Source of the DNA: Halomonas sp. KG2 | GTDB taxonomy: Bacteria > Pseudomonadota > Gammaproteobacteria > Pseudomonadales > Halomonadaceae | Reading direction: 5' to 3' | Assembly (NCBI GenBank): GCA_030440445.1 | Contig: CP098528.1 | Coordinates: 2,046,001 to 2,110,000 of the forward strand | Length of the DNA stretch: 64,000 bases | Shown here: positions 36,172 to 45,402 of the stretch, piece after piece | Position numbering within the stretch: the stretch's first letter is position 1 | Layout: each line of letters opens with the position of its first letter | Notes under the pieces: model-generated | Told to the model about the DNA's origin: nothing | What the model saw: only the letters and a program-made list of their open reading frames with translations | Databases searched by the model: none | Position numbers and translations under genes: made by a program

Positions 36172-37109
36172 GGACGAAACTCCTCTACCTGATCCCGGCC
36201 CAGGAAGAAGTCTGTGGGACTCTCTTCAAGCTGGCGAGTAATACGCTCAAGATTAGTTAGTGTAGAACGTAAGGCTGAAAGTGCGGGAGCAATGTCTTGT
36301 GCCCCCTGCAGCATACTGTCGACAGCACCGGCATTGTCGTTAACGAGTTGTTCAATTCGTTGCGCGGCGCTGGCCACATCACGACTGGCGCTTGCAGCGC
36401 TTTGCATCATTTGCTGGCCATCTTGGCGCAATAGCTGTGTCGCCTCTTGGCTGAGGGTATCGATGCTTTCAAGGGTCGTTGTGGCTTGGCGTGATACTTC
36501 GCCGAACAGTGCCATATTTTGATCAAGCGCTGTTTGTTGTGAGGCGATCATCTCTGTGATCTGCGCAATACTCGTCAAAATAGTGCCGGCTTGTTCACGA
36601 TTGCCGTCATTAAATAGTTCATTAACGTTTATCAGAATAGAATTAATGTTTTGAATCATTGTTTCGCCTTCATCAAATAGCGTGGCGATCGGTGAAGGGT
36701 CTGCCTTGATAAGCGGTGCCATGCTGTCCGTTTGATTTGCCAGGCGGGGGCTTTCTGGGGTGCCACCATACAGTTGAACCGACATACTGCCGGTAATGCT
36801 GGCAAAGGCTAATTTTGCTCGGGTATCTGTTTTGACGGGGGTGTCTTCATAGACTCGCACACTGGCAATCACTTGGCGTGGGTCGTCAGGGTTCAGCGTC
36901 AGCTCGGTAACATCGCCAACTTCAATGCCGTTGTACTGCACCTTGCTGCCAATTGATAAACCACTAACACTGCGCTCAAATAGAATGCGGTAAGGCTGAT
37001 AGTTACGCTCTCCGGCGGCATAGCTCATCCAAAGTGCAAACAGCAGCGCCGCGACGGCGGTTCCCAGTGTGAACAAACCTATCAAAACGTGATGCGCGCG
37101 GGTTTCCAT
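36168..37109 (-). CDS. MCE-domain lipid-binding protein (MlaD-like)
   Basis: The 313-residue protein has one N-terminal membrane helix (about residues 7-28), a single MCE domain (RILFERSVSGLSIGSKVQYNGIEVGDV to about residue 120), then a long helical, coiled-coil-like region. Such proteins form periplasmic rings that shuttle phospholipids. It is longer than E. coli MlaD (183 residues) because of the helical tail, which suggests a tube-like rather than a minimal ring. It sits between the ATPase gene and the lipoprotein gene. Confidence 0.9.
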   Translation of the reverse strand: METRAHHVLIGLFTLGTAVAALLFALWMSYAAGERNYQPYRILFERSVSGLSIGSKVQYNGIEVGDVTELTLNPDDPRQVIASVRVYEDTPVKTDTRAKLAFASITGSMSVQLYGGTPESPRLANQTDSMAPLIKADPSPIATLFDEGETMIQNINSILINVNELFNDGNREQAGTILTSIAQITEMIASQQTALDQNMALFGEVSRQATTTLESIDTLSQEATQLLRQDGQQMMQSAASASRDVASAAQRIEQLVNDNAGAVDSMLQGAQDIAPALSALRSTLTNLERITRQLEESPTDFFLGRDQVEEFRP

Positions 37110-37115
37110 GTGCAG

Positions 37116-37943
37116 TCACTCCTGGACGTTTGCGTTATTTGAAGAGGCGCTATGAGCACGCTGAGCGGCTCGACCACGCGGGCCGTGAAAGTAGTCTTGA
37201 ATCCATTCATCGTCGGTATCCGCCACGTTATCGATAGTATCCACTACCAGCACACGTTTCTGTGAGAGTACCGCGACCCGGTCGCAGGCAGCGTAGAGCG
37301 TATCTAGGTCATGGGTAACCAGGAATACGCTGAATCCCAGCGCATCGCGAAGGGTGACCAGCAACTGATCGAAGGCCGCCGCGCCAATAGGGTCAAGCCC
37401 CGCGGTTGGCTCATCCAGAAACAGGATGTCAGGATCCAGCGCTAAGGCACGGGCAAGGGCGGCGCGCTTGACCATGCCGCCAGACAGCGACTCAGGAAAC
37501 TGCAGCGCGGCCTGGGGCGGAAGCCCGACCAACGATAGCTTGACCCTGGCAAGATGCTCGGCGTCTTCGCGGGGTAGCCTGGCATGTTCAATTAGCGGTA
37601 GGGCAATATTCTCTTGCAGGTTCAACGAGCTGAACAGCGCGCCGCGCTGAAACAGCACGCCAAAGCGGCGCTCTATTTGACTGCGCTGCGCCTCGTTAAG
37701 CTCGTTAAGCGTTGTGCCTAGGACTTCAACCGTGCCGCCATTGGGGCGTTTCAAGCCGACGATGCTGCGTAACAGCACTGATTTGCCGGTGCCAGAACCG
37801 CCGACAACGCCGAGGATTTCCCCGCGTTCAAGGGTTAGATCTAAATTTTCGTGAACCACATGCGTGCCAAAGCGGTTCACTAAGCCTCGAACCTTAATGA
37901 CCGGTAAGTCGTTTTGCTCTATCGGTTTATCTGAATTGATCAC
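37116..37943 (-). CDS. MCE transporter ATP-binding protein (MlaF-like)
   Basis: The 275-residue ATPase has Walker A GGSGTGKSVLLR, the signature LSGGMVKRAALARALALDP and Walker B DILFLDEPTAGLDPIGA. The SGGM(V/R)KR form of the signature is characteristic of MlaF/Ttg2A-type ATPases. Its start overlaps the permease stop by four bases. Confidence 0.92.
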   Translation of the reverse strand: MINSDKPIEQNDLPVIKVRGLVNRFGTHVVHENLDLTLERGEILGVVGGSGTGKSVLLRSIVGLKRPNGGTVEVLGTTLNELNEAQRSQIERRFGVLFQRGALFSSLNLQENIALPLIEHARLPREDAEHLARVKLSLVGLPPQAALQFPESLSGGMVKRAALARALALDPDILFLDEPTAGLDPIGAAAFDQLLVTLRDALGFSVFLVTHDLDTLYAACDRVAVLSQKRVLVVDTIDNVADTDDEWIQDYFHGPRGRAAQRAHSASSNNANVQE

Positions 37944-39070
37944 CAGCCCATCTCCATAAAGAATAGCGCGGCGACGGCATCAATTAGAATCACCATAAAA
38001 ATCGATTGAACGACACTTGAAGTGGTGTGTTCTCCCACCGACTGCGCGCTACCGCTGACCTTAAAGCCTTCCAGGCAGCCGATCACGGCGATCACGAAGG
38101 CAAACACCGGGGCTTTGCTTAGTCCTACCAAAAAGTGTGTCACCGATACGTCTTTTTGCAGCGTGGCCATAAACTGGGTAAGTGAAATATCCAGTGACAG
38201 GGAGGTGACCATGGCGCCGCCCGCTAAGCCGCTGAGCATACCTACAAAGGCGAGCATGGGCAGACTAATTAACATCGCCATTACCCGTGGGAGTACCAAA
38301 AGCTCGATAGGATCAAGCCCCTGCGCTTGGAGGGCATCTATCTCTTCATTGGATTTCATGGCGCCAATTTGGGCGGTAAAGGCACTAGCGGTTCGTCCCG
38401 CGAGTAGGATCGCAGCGAGCAGAACGCCGAACTCTCGCAAGAATGAGAACGCCACAAGATCGATGGTATAAATTGTGGCGCCAAAATCCTGCAAAACGGT
38501 AGCGCCAAGGAAAGCCACCACGGCGCCCACCATAAAGGTGAGTAGCGCAACGATAGGGACGGCATTCAGGCCGCTCTGCTGAATATGGGCCACGGTGGCC
38601 GTTAAACGCCAGTGACGTGGCCGCAATATCAACTGGAAAAGAGTGGCCACCACCAGGCCAATAAAGGCCAATAGCTGGCGCTGCTGGGACCAAAGCCCCA
38701 CCATGTGTTGACCCACGCTGGCAAGTGCTTGGCTAATGCGCGAATAGGAAGGCGTGTCAACGTCAAGCGGCGCTTCCATGGCTTCGGCAATACGCACTAG
38801 CAACGCCTGCTGCTCTTTCGGCAGTTCGGCTGCCCAATCTGCTACCGATTGCGCTTTCTCAACGCCAATCAGCTCCACAATGAGTATGGCACCAGCGGTA
38901 TCAAGGCGAGTTACTGCTTCTAATGAAACCGCCGTATCCGTTGGCTTGCCAAGCTCAGTTTGAGTTTCACTGTGCTGAAGCGCCGCTTTGATATGGCGAT
39001 AATTGGCAAGCGTCCACTCGCCTTTAAGGGTGACTGTTTGGTCATCACGCGCTATCCACTCGCTTGGCAT
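37940..39070 (-). CDS. MlaE-like permease with a fused N-terminal STAS domain
   Basis: The 376-residue protein combines a cytoplasmic STAS-like domain (residues 1-110, with LDTAGAILIVELIG) with an MlaE/YrbE permease domain of five to six helices (FSFLREFGVLLAAILLAGRTASAFTAQIGAMKSNEEIDAL is the diagnostic cytoplasmic segment). In the E. coli Mla system the STAS protein MlaB is separate; here it is fused to the permease. I chose the ATG at 39070, five bases after AAGGAG-T; the GTG at 39076 abuts that site. It is the first gene of the operon. Confidence 0.9.
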   Translation of the reverse strand: MPSEWIARDDQTVTLKGEWTLANYRHIKAALQHSETQTELGKPTDTAVSLEAVTRLDTAGAILIVELIGVEKAQSVADWAAELPKEQQALLVRIAEAMEAPLDVDTPSYSRISQALASVGQHMVGLWSQQRQLLAFIGLVVATLFQLILRPRHWRLTATVAHIQQSGLNAVPIVALLTFMVGAVVAFLGATVLQDFGATIYTIDLVAFSFLREFGVLLAAILLAGRTASAFTAQIGAMKSNEEIDALQAQGLDPIELLVLPRVMAMLISLPMLAFVGMLSGLAGGAMVTSLSLDISLTQFMATLQKDVSVTHFLVGLSKAPVFAFVIAVIGCLEGFKVSGSAQSVGEHTTSSVVQSIFMVILIDAVAALFFMEMGW

Positions 39071-39174
39071 CCCCACTCCTTGGCGCTCTTAGTATCGATG
39101 CACTTGTTTAGAAGTCTATGATGCATTCAAACGAGCGTTAGTTAAAGGTGCTTTGTAAGCTTAAGAAAACATGC

Positions 39175-40875
39175 TTATGAAAATTCTCGCCAAGCGGCGT
39201 AAGTACTTAGAAAAACGCGCCCGGTCAGGGCCTCTAAAAAATCGCTCTTTTTGAGCTGATCCATAACGGGGCCCTTCACCTCGGACAGATGAAGTTTCAC
39301 ATCGGAGTCTTTTAAGCGCGCATTGATCGCATCCAGGCTCTCGAGCGCTGATGCATCAATTAAGTTAACGGCTGAACAGATAAGAACGACGTGCTCCAGC
39401 TCAGGATAGCTAGCGACCAAATTATAGACGGTATCCTCAAGATAGCGGGCGTTCGCAAAATAGAGGCTTTCGTCGATTCGCAGTAGCGCCACATTACTGA
39501 CGGTTTCAACATCGTGGCGTTCGGTATTGCGGAAATGCTCGGTGTCCGGCACCCGGCCCACCAGCGCGCTATGGGGGCGGCTGGTGCGATACAGAAATAA
39601 CGCGATAGAAAGACTAACGCCGCCGAGGATGCCTGCTTCGATACCTTCAACTAGGGTGAGCAGAATGGTGACGGCCATTGCGGCGAAATCACTGCGAGAA
39701 TAGCGCCACGTTTGGCGCAACATGGGGATATCGACCAGGGTTAAAATAGACACGGTAATTGTCGCGGCCAACGTAGCAATCGGCAGGTAGTAGAGCCAGC
39801 CAGTAAACGCCATCGTTACCAAGGCTATTCCCAGTGCAGCAAAGGCTCCGGCCGCGGGGGTTTGTGCCCCAGCATCATAGTTGATGACCGTGCGCGAAAG
39901 GCCACCGGTGACCGGCATGCCACTGGTAAACCCAGCGGCTAGATTAGCGGCACCTAAGCCAATCAGTTCCTGATTAGGGGAGATACGTTGGCGCCGTTTT
40001 GCTGCCAACATTTGTCCCATGGAAACAGACTCGACAAACCCCACCAAACTAATGAGTAGCGCCGGGATGAACAGGGCGCGCCATAGTGACGTATCTGCCC
40101 AGGGAAAACTTAGCGCAGGTAGCCCGCTTGGAATAGCGCCGACAATGGCAACGCCTTGGTCGGCCAACTGCCAATGCCAAGCAGCCAGCGTGGTAATAAT
40201 CACCGCAAAGACAGGACCCGCCTTGGTGATTAAATCGGCGAGCGTTCTAGGCAAACCAATAGCGCTAAGGCTCTGCTTACCAAAACGCCGCATCATAACG
40301 AGAAAAAACAGCGTTCCAGCGCCGATTACAAGCGTATAGGGGTTAAAGGTGGGGAGATTAGGAAAAAGCGTTATCACACGCTCTACCAGCGTAAAGCCAC
40401 TGCTGGAGATACCCAATAGGCTTCCCAGTTGACTAACGGCAATCAGAATTCCCGATGCGGTTAAAAAGCCCGAGATAACCGGATGACTTAAAAAATTGCT
40501 AAAAAAGCCCATTTTAAGGGCACCCATTGCCACCAATATGCCGCCAGAAAGTAATGAAAGTACCAGCGCAGCTTGCAAATAGTCGGGGCTGCCGGGCGTT
40601 GCTACAGAAGAGAGCGCAGCGCCCGTCATTAATGCAATGATGGCCACCGGGCCTACGGCTAGAGTGCGGCTTGTGCCTAAAAAGGTATACAGAAGTTGCG
40701 GCAAAATACTGGCATATAGGCCCACTACCGCGGGCAAACCAGCAAGTAGGGCATAGGCTAATGACTGCGGAATCACCATCACGGTTACGATGAGTCCCGC
40801 TAATATATCGGCACCTAGCAGGCGCTTATGGTAGTGGGGCAGCCATGTAAGAATAGGAAAATAGCGCTTGAACAT
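39175..40875 (-). CDS. SulP family anion transporter with STAS domain
   Basis: The 566-residue protein has the SulP fold: an N-terminal region with LGADILAGLIVTVMVIPQSLAYALLAGLP (family signature), about 12-14 membrane helices, the NQELIGLGAANLAAGFTSGMPVTGGLSRT segment, and a C-terminal STAS domain (about residues 440-550, with ICSAVNLIDASALESL). Substrates in the family include sulfate, bicarbonate and other anions; which one applies here cannot be told. It lies 104 bases downstream of the permease start, so it is transcribed toward, but probably separately from, the MCE operon. Confidence 0.88.
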   Translation of the reverse strand: MFKRYFPILTWLPHYHKRLLGADILAGLIVTVMVIPQSLAYALLAGLPAVVGLYASILPQLLYTFLGTSRTLAVGPVAIIALMTGAALSSVATPGSPDYLQAALVLSLLSGGILVAMGALKMGFFSNFLSHPVISGFLTASGILIAVSQLGSLLGISSSGFTLVERVITLFPNLPTFNPYTLVIGAGTLFFLVMMRRFGKQSLSAIGLPRTLADLITKAGPVFAVIITTLAAWHWQLADQGVAIVGAIPSGLPALSFPWADTSLWRALFIPALLISLVGFVESVSMGQMLAAKRRQRISPNQELIGLGAANLAAGFTSGMPVTGGLSRTVINYDAGAQTPAAGAFAALGIALVTMAFTGWLYYLPIATLAATITVSILTLVDIPMLRQTWRYSRSDFAAMAVTILLTLVEGIEAGILGGVSLSIALFLYRTSRPHSALVGRVPDTEHFRNTERHDVETVSNVALLRIDESLYFANARYLEDTVYNLVASYPELEHVVLICSAVNLIDASALESLDAINARLKDSDVKLHLSEVKGPVMDQLKKSDFLEALTGRVFLSTYAAWREFS

Positions 40876-41104
40876 AAGCTCCTTGCGTCAGCTTCGTTTT
40901 TTAAACCCCAACCACTGGTGAGTCCGTCAGTTTAGCGTGTTGTGTAGGCAATAATGGCCTTTGCTTGCAAACAAAAGCATGTTCTGACCCGAAAGTGCTA
41001 CTTCATTCATTAGCATAACCCGTTAAGCTGACTGAAAAGTGGCTAATCGCTCCTTCTTTATTGATTGACTGCTCAATAACGTCAAATAAAAAAGAGTACC
41101 CCAC

Positions 41105-42760
41105 ATGCGACTACTTTGGCTATTAGTGCCCTTGGCAGTGCTAGGTGTTTCTGTTTGGATGATGACTGGGTCTGGTGTTTTTCCCTATGCTGCGCTGCTG
41201 TTGGCGACGGGGGCTGGTGCAGGTTTAATGCTCGCAACGATGATGTTGGTTTACTCTGCTGATCAAGCGCGTTTGACGAAACCCATTCATGGTTTCAAGC
41301 CCATTCGCGACTATGGTTCGCTTCGCGCGATGGCCTATCGGTTGATGAATCGAGCAAGTAGCACGGCTATCGCCTCGGCAGAAGTTTCTCATTACGCTGA
41401 TCTTATGGCGCAACGCCTTACTAAGCAGGAGGCCATGGCCAGTGATGCGTCATCGAGTATGAACGCTATTAATACCGCCATCATGCAAGTGAGTGTCAGT
41501 GCTAGCCATGTCGCCTCGCTTGCCGAGAGCGCTCGTCAGGCAAGCCATCACAATCATGATGAGCTGGCTGATATTATTGGTGATATGAGTGATGTTTCCG
41601 AGCGCTCTGATCAGGCGCTGGAAATGCTATCGGCGCTTAACGACAAAATTGAGCGTGTCCGCAACGTGACGTCGATGATTGAGGGAATAGCAGAACAAAC
41701 GCATCTGTTATCACTCAATGCTTCTATTGAGGCAGCTCGAGCGGGCGAGCATGGACGAGGATTTGCGGTGGTCGCGGGCGAAGTGCGCAACTTGGCACTC
41801 AAGACGTCAACGGCGACACAAAGCGTCGATGAGCTTGTTAAAGATATGCACCAGAGTGGCCAACGTGTTGTTGGTACCATGGGAGCGCTGATGAACCGCA
41901 TCAGAGAGCGTTCCCAAGGAATGCAGCAGGTGGGCAGTAGTCTTGCCACTATCACGCAACAGTTCGATCAAGTTGAGCAGGAAATCACCAGCGTCGCAGA
42001 AGCAATGGAAAGCACCAAAGTCCATAGCCAAACAGTTGCTGATAGCTTACGTCAGCTGGAAGACGATGTAGATGAGGGCAATCGCGATATGCGCGATTTA
42101 GCTCAGCAAGCTCGGGCGTTAATGGACGCTGCAGAAGGCGTTGATGGCGAGCTGGCGCAGCAGCGTTTACAGGGGCGTCATCAGCATGTGTTTAGCGTTG
42201 CTCGCCAAGCGGCGAACCGTATTGGTAAATCGTTTGAAAAGGCCATTGCCTCCGGTGCGTTATCAGAAGCGTCGCTGTTCCAGCCTGATTACAAGGTCAT
42301 GCCTGGGACACAGCCACCGCTTTACCACACAGGCTTTGATGCATTCACGGACTTACAGTTACCCAGCTTGCAAGAACCTTTGCTTGCTGAGCATGGGTTG
42401 AGTTACGCCATTGCATGTGACCGCAACGGCTATGTGCCGACCCATAACGCAGGCGTCAGCCGCGAGCCCACCGGTGATTACGATCACGATCTCAAGTATT
42501 GCCGCAGCAAACGCATTTTTGATGATCCTACGGGCAGTCGTTGCGGCGCCCACGAAAAACCGTTGCTGCTACAAACCTATAAGCGTGACACGGGCGAAAT
42601 CATGCACGATCTTTCGGTTCCCATTTACATTAATGGCAAGCACTGGGGAGGCTTTCGCGTGGGCTACCAGCCTGAAAAGACGAATAACACCAGTGCAGTG
42701 AGTATTGAAAAACCTGCGGAAGAATTAGCCTCAGGAAGCCACCTGCTGGCGCGAACGTGA
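41105..42760 (+). CDS. Methyl-accepting chemotaxis protein with the sensor domain at the C-terminus
   Basis: Two adjacent membrane helices (about residues 1-22 and 25-50) are joined by a very short loop, so there is no periplasmic sensor domain. The methyl-accepting signalling domain follows, with the hairpin tip IEGIAEQTHLLSLNASIEAARAGE and GRGFAVVAGEVRNLA. After it, residues 380-530 form a cytoplasmic, cache-like domain (YHTGFDAFTDLQLPSLQEP, DRNGYVPTHN, RRIFDD-like KRIFDDPTG, LLQTYKRDTGEIMHDLSVPIY, WGGFRVGY). This layout recurs in proteobacterial receptors that sense internal signals. The ligand is unknown. The 3' end overlaps the convergent transporter gene by 30 bases. Confidence 0.88.
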   Translation: MRLLWLLVPLAVLGVSVWMMTGSGVFPYAALLLATGAGAGLMLATMMLVYSADQARLTKPIHGFKPIRDYGSLRAMAYRLMNRASSTAIASAEVSHYADLMAQRLTKQEAMASDASSSMNAINTAIMQVSVSASHVASLAESARQASHHNHDELADIIGDMSDVSERSDQALEMLSALNDKIERVRNVTSMIEGIAEQTHLLSLNASIEAARAGEHGRGFAVVAGEVRNLALKTSTATQSVDELVKDMHQSGQRVVGTMGALMNRIRERSQGMQQVGSSLATITQQFDQVEQEITSVAEAMESTKVHSQTVADSLRQLEDDVDEGNRDMRDLAQQARALMDAAEGVDGELAQQRLQGRHQHVFSVARQAANRIGKSFEKAIASGALSEASLFQPDYKVMPGTQPPLYHTGFDAFTDLQLPSLQEPLLAEHGLSYAIACDRNGYVPTHNAGVSREPTGDYDHDLKYCRSKRIFDDPTGSRCGAHEKPLLLQTYKRDTGEIMHDLSVPIYINGKHWGGFRVGYQPEKTNNTSAVSIEKPAEELASGSHLLART

Positions 42761-43639
42761 TTGCCAAGAGGACCAAGAATATAGCGCTAAGCTCGCCCAG
42801 ATCATCACAAAGGTCGCTAACTGGATGAGCCCTAGAGGCTCGCCAAAGATAATGATTGCAATCAAAAACTGAATGCTGGGATTGATATACATCAGAAACC
42901 CTAGCGTTGCCAGCCGTAAGCGTCGTGCAGCCCCAGCAAAGGCCATCAAGGGCAGGGCGGTTAACACACCGCTAATTATTAGTAGGGTGCTCATCGGCAC
43001 ATTATGAATAAAGTGAGACTCCCCCTGCCAACTGAGCCAAGTGAGCGCTATTAGTGCTAGTGGGAATAGCAACAGCGTCTCTACAAACAGGCCTGAAAGC
43101 CCATCAAGAGGCACTTGCTTGCGAAATAATCCGTAGCTACCAAAGCTGAGTGCTAGCAATAGGCTAATCCAGGGCAGTTCACCCAACATCAGGAACTGGA
43201 TTGCAATCGCTAAACTTGCCAAACCAAGAGCAACCAACTGGAGGCGAGCCATTACTTCGCGTAGCACCAGTACGCCCAAGGCAATGTTGACCAGCGGCGT
43301 TAGAAAGTAGCCTAAACTGGCTTGTAATACCTGCTTGCTTTCAACAGCATAGATATAGAGGCCCCAATTAAAGGCAATCAGTAATGCGCACGCGAGTACG
43401 CGCCCCAAGCGCTTAGGCTCAACAAGTGCGCTAACCACTGGCGTCCATCGGCGCAGTATGCTGATTAGCCCGACCAGGAAAAGGCACGACCACAAAATCC
43501 GATGTATCAGGATTTCAAAGGCGGGAATGCCATCAAACAGAGCGAAAAATAGTGGGAAGCAGCCCCACATAATGTAGGCAGTTAAGCCAAACATAACGCC
43601 CTTGACCGCTTCAGGGTCCCTTGATGCGGGTGGAAACAT
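42731..43639 (-). CDS. rarD: EamA/RarD-family drug/metabolite transporter
   Basis: The 302-residue protein has ten predicted helices in two EamA halves and matches RarD in GLTAYIMWGCFPLFFALF near the N-terminus and NWGLYIYAVESKQVLQASLGYFLTPL. I chose the ATG at 43639, preceded by GTGAGG; an in-frame start at 43720 would cross into the divergent gene. The physiological substrate of RarD is not established. It is divergent from the omega-amidase gene. Confidence 0.87.
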   Translation of the reverse strand: MFPPASRDPEAVKGVMFGLTAYIMWGCFPLFFALFDGIPAFEILIHRILWSCLFLVGLISILRRWTPVVSALVEPKRLGRVLACALLIAFNWGLYIYAVESKQVLQASLGYFLTPLVNIALGVLVLREVMARLQLVALGLASLAIAIQFLMLGELPWISLLLALSFGSYGLFRKQVPLDGLSGLFVETLLLFPLALIALTWLSWQGESHFIHNVPMSTLLIISGVLTALPLMAFAGAARRLRLATLGFLMYINPSIQFLIAIIIFGEPLGLIQLATFVMIWASLALYSWSSWQSRSRQQVAS

Positions 43640-43711
43640 AGCAGCCTCACTAATTAAAAATGCTAATCTAGCACATAATTGACGAACACACTGATGCAAA
43701 GGAGACATGGC

Positions 43712-44527
43712 ATGAGTCAACTGAAAACGAGCTTAGTGCAGTGCGATTTGCGCTGGGAAGATCCTCAGGCCAATCATGCGCATCTTGAGCAGTTATTAGG
43801 CGAATTAGATAGCCGCGATACCGATTTAATTGTGTTGCCAGAGATGTTTGCTACGGGTTTTACCATGAATTCACGGGAAATGGCCCAGCCCATGAACGCG
43901 AGCCAGAGCGTTGCCTGGTTACAGACGCAGGCCAAGGCGAGAGGCTGTGTCATGACCGGCAGCGTGGCAATTGTCGATGAAGGGCAATACTTCAACCGCA
44001 TGGTATGGGCTACCCCCAGCGGCGACTTGCAGTACTACGATAAGCGCCATTTATTTCGTATGGCCGGAGAGCATGAACGCTATGGTATGGGCAACAGCCG
44101 GAAGATCGTTGAACTGAAAGGCTTCAGGCTGCTATTGAGCGTATGCTACGACCTGAGGTTTCCCGTTTGGATGCGTCAGCAGCCAGCAGAGGGCGAACAT
44201 TTCGAGTATGATGCCGCGCTGTGTGTGGCGAACTGGCCTGCACCCCGGCGTCACCCATGGCGCACGCTTTTACAAGCGCGTGCAGTTGAAAACCTAGTTT
44301 ATGTAGTAGGTGTAAACCGCGTCGGTGAAGATGCCAAAGGACTCGCCTATAGCGGCGATTCCATGCTGGTCGATTTCAAAGGGGAACCGCTGATCGACCA
44401 CCCTGCAAACTCTCCGTTTATTGAAACGGGGACGCTAAATAAAACGGACCTAGATGCTTTTCGAGAAAAATTTCCTGCCTGGCAAGACGCCGACCGCTTT
44501 TCGCTTCTGCCAGGAGTGGGTCAATAA
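43712..44527 (+). CDS. Omega-amidase / carbon-nitrogen hydrolase (YafV/NIT2-like)
   Basis: The 271-residue nitrilase-superfamily enzyme carries the catalytic triad Glu44 (LPEMFATGF), Lys111 (YYDKRHLF) and Cys145 (SVCYDLRF). These contexts match omega-amidases that hydrolyse 2-oxoglutaramate and 2-oxosuccinamate as metabolite repair. The ATG at 43712 has AAAGGAG seven bases upstream. The next gene starts within its stop codon (TAATG), so the two are translationally coupled. Confidence 0.88.
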   Translation: MSQLKTSLVQCDLRWEDPQANHAHLEQLLGELDSRDTDLIVLPEMFATGFTMNSREMAQPMNASQSVAWLQTQAKARGCVMTGSVAIVDEGQYFNRMVWATPSGDLQYYDKRHLFRMAGEHERYGMGNSRKIVELKGFRLLLSVCYDLRFPVWMRQQPAEGEHFEYDAALCVANWPAPRRHPWRTLLQARAVENLVYVVGVNRVGEDAKGLAYSGDSMLVDFKGEPLIDHPANSPFIETGTLNKTDLDAFREKFPAWQDADRFSLLPGVGQ

Positions 44528-45231
44528 TGCGCCTTGATCGCTTTTTGAGTGAAACAACCCCGCTAACGCGCAGCTTAGCAAAGCGGGCGCTAAAAAATGG
44601 CGAGGTGACCCTGAATGGCGAGCCCATCAAACAGTCGGCGACCCAAGTTGACACCCAGAACGACGAAATAAAACTCAACGGTGAGACGCTAGCGCTGGTT
44701 GGGTTGCGTTACCTGATGATGCATAAGCCACTGGAAGTAGAGTGCACTGCCCGCCGTGGGCTCTACCCAAGGGTGATTGACCTCATTGATCTACCCAAAG
44801 TAGAGCGACTGCAGCCGGTAGGGCGGTTGGATGTAGATACCACCGGCTTGTTACTGCTCACTGATGATGGCCAATGGTCCCATCGTGTCACCTCGCCGCG
44901 CCATCGCTGTGCCAAGGTATACATTGCAGAGTTGGCAGAGCCTATGGAAGGTAGCGCCGCTGAGTGGGCCATTAACCAAGTAGAGGAAGGACTTCTACTG
45001 GATGGTGAAGAAACGCCAACGCAACCTGCCGTGCTGAGGTTTATTACTCCCCAGCAAGCGGAATTGACCATTACAGAAGGGCGCTATCACCAAGTAAAAC
45101 GCATGTTTGCAGCCCTAGGCAATCACGTCAATGCGCTTCATCGCCGTTCGATTGGTGATGTGGTCTTGCCAGATGACCTGGCACCTGGTGAGTGGCGGGA
45201 GCTTACACCTGAAGAAATTGCCAGCTTCTAA
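44527..45231 (+). CDS. Small-subunit-type 16S rRNA pseudouridine synthase (RsuA family)
   Basis: The 234-residue protein has an N-terminal S4 RNA-binding domain (MRLDRFLSETTPLTRSLAKR) and the RsuA-family catalytic domain with Asp102 in GRLDVDTTGLLLLT and EGRYHQVKRMFAALGNHV. E. coli RsuA modifies U516 of 16S rRNA; that target is likely but inferred here. It shares one base with the upstream amidase gene. Confidence 0.9.
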   Translation: MRLDRFLSETTPLTRSLAKRALKNGEVTLNGEPIKQSATQVDTQNDEIKLNGETLALVGLRYLMMHKPLEVECTARRGLYPRVIDLIDLPKVERLQPVGRLDVDTTGLLLLTDDGQWSHRVTSPRHRCAKVYIAELAEPMEGSAAEWAINQVEEGLLLDGEETPTQPAVLRFITPQQAELTITEGRYHQVKRMFAALGNHVNALHRRSIGDVVLPDDLAPGEWRELTPEEIASF

Positions 45232-45258
45232 ACACACTTAGCGTCACTGCTAGTGGAT

Positions 45259-45308
45259 AAAACGCCTCGGTCAGCACACCCGTGCCAAGACCGGGGCGTT
45301 TTTATTAT
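45259..45308. terminator. Terminator after the pseudouridine synthase gene
   Basis: A stem of about 14 bp (45259-45272 with 45289-45302, one G-U pair), containing a further GCAC/GTGC pairing in its loop, is followed by T-rich sequence. The A run on the left side means it could also end the convergent yej operon. Confidence 0.85.
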
Positions 45309-45402
45309 GAGTAATTAATTTTTATACCGTTATCTTACTTCTGCGTTCATGCGTTGCCAGCTTGAAAAAACGCCGAGATAACCTCTTATGTTAACTAGGT
45401 AG

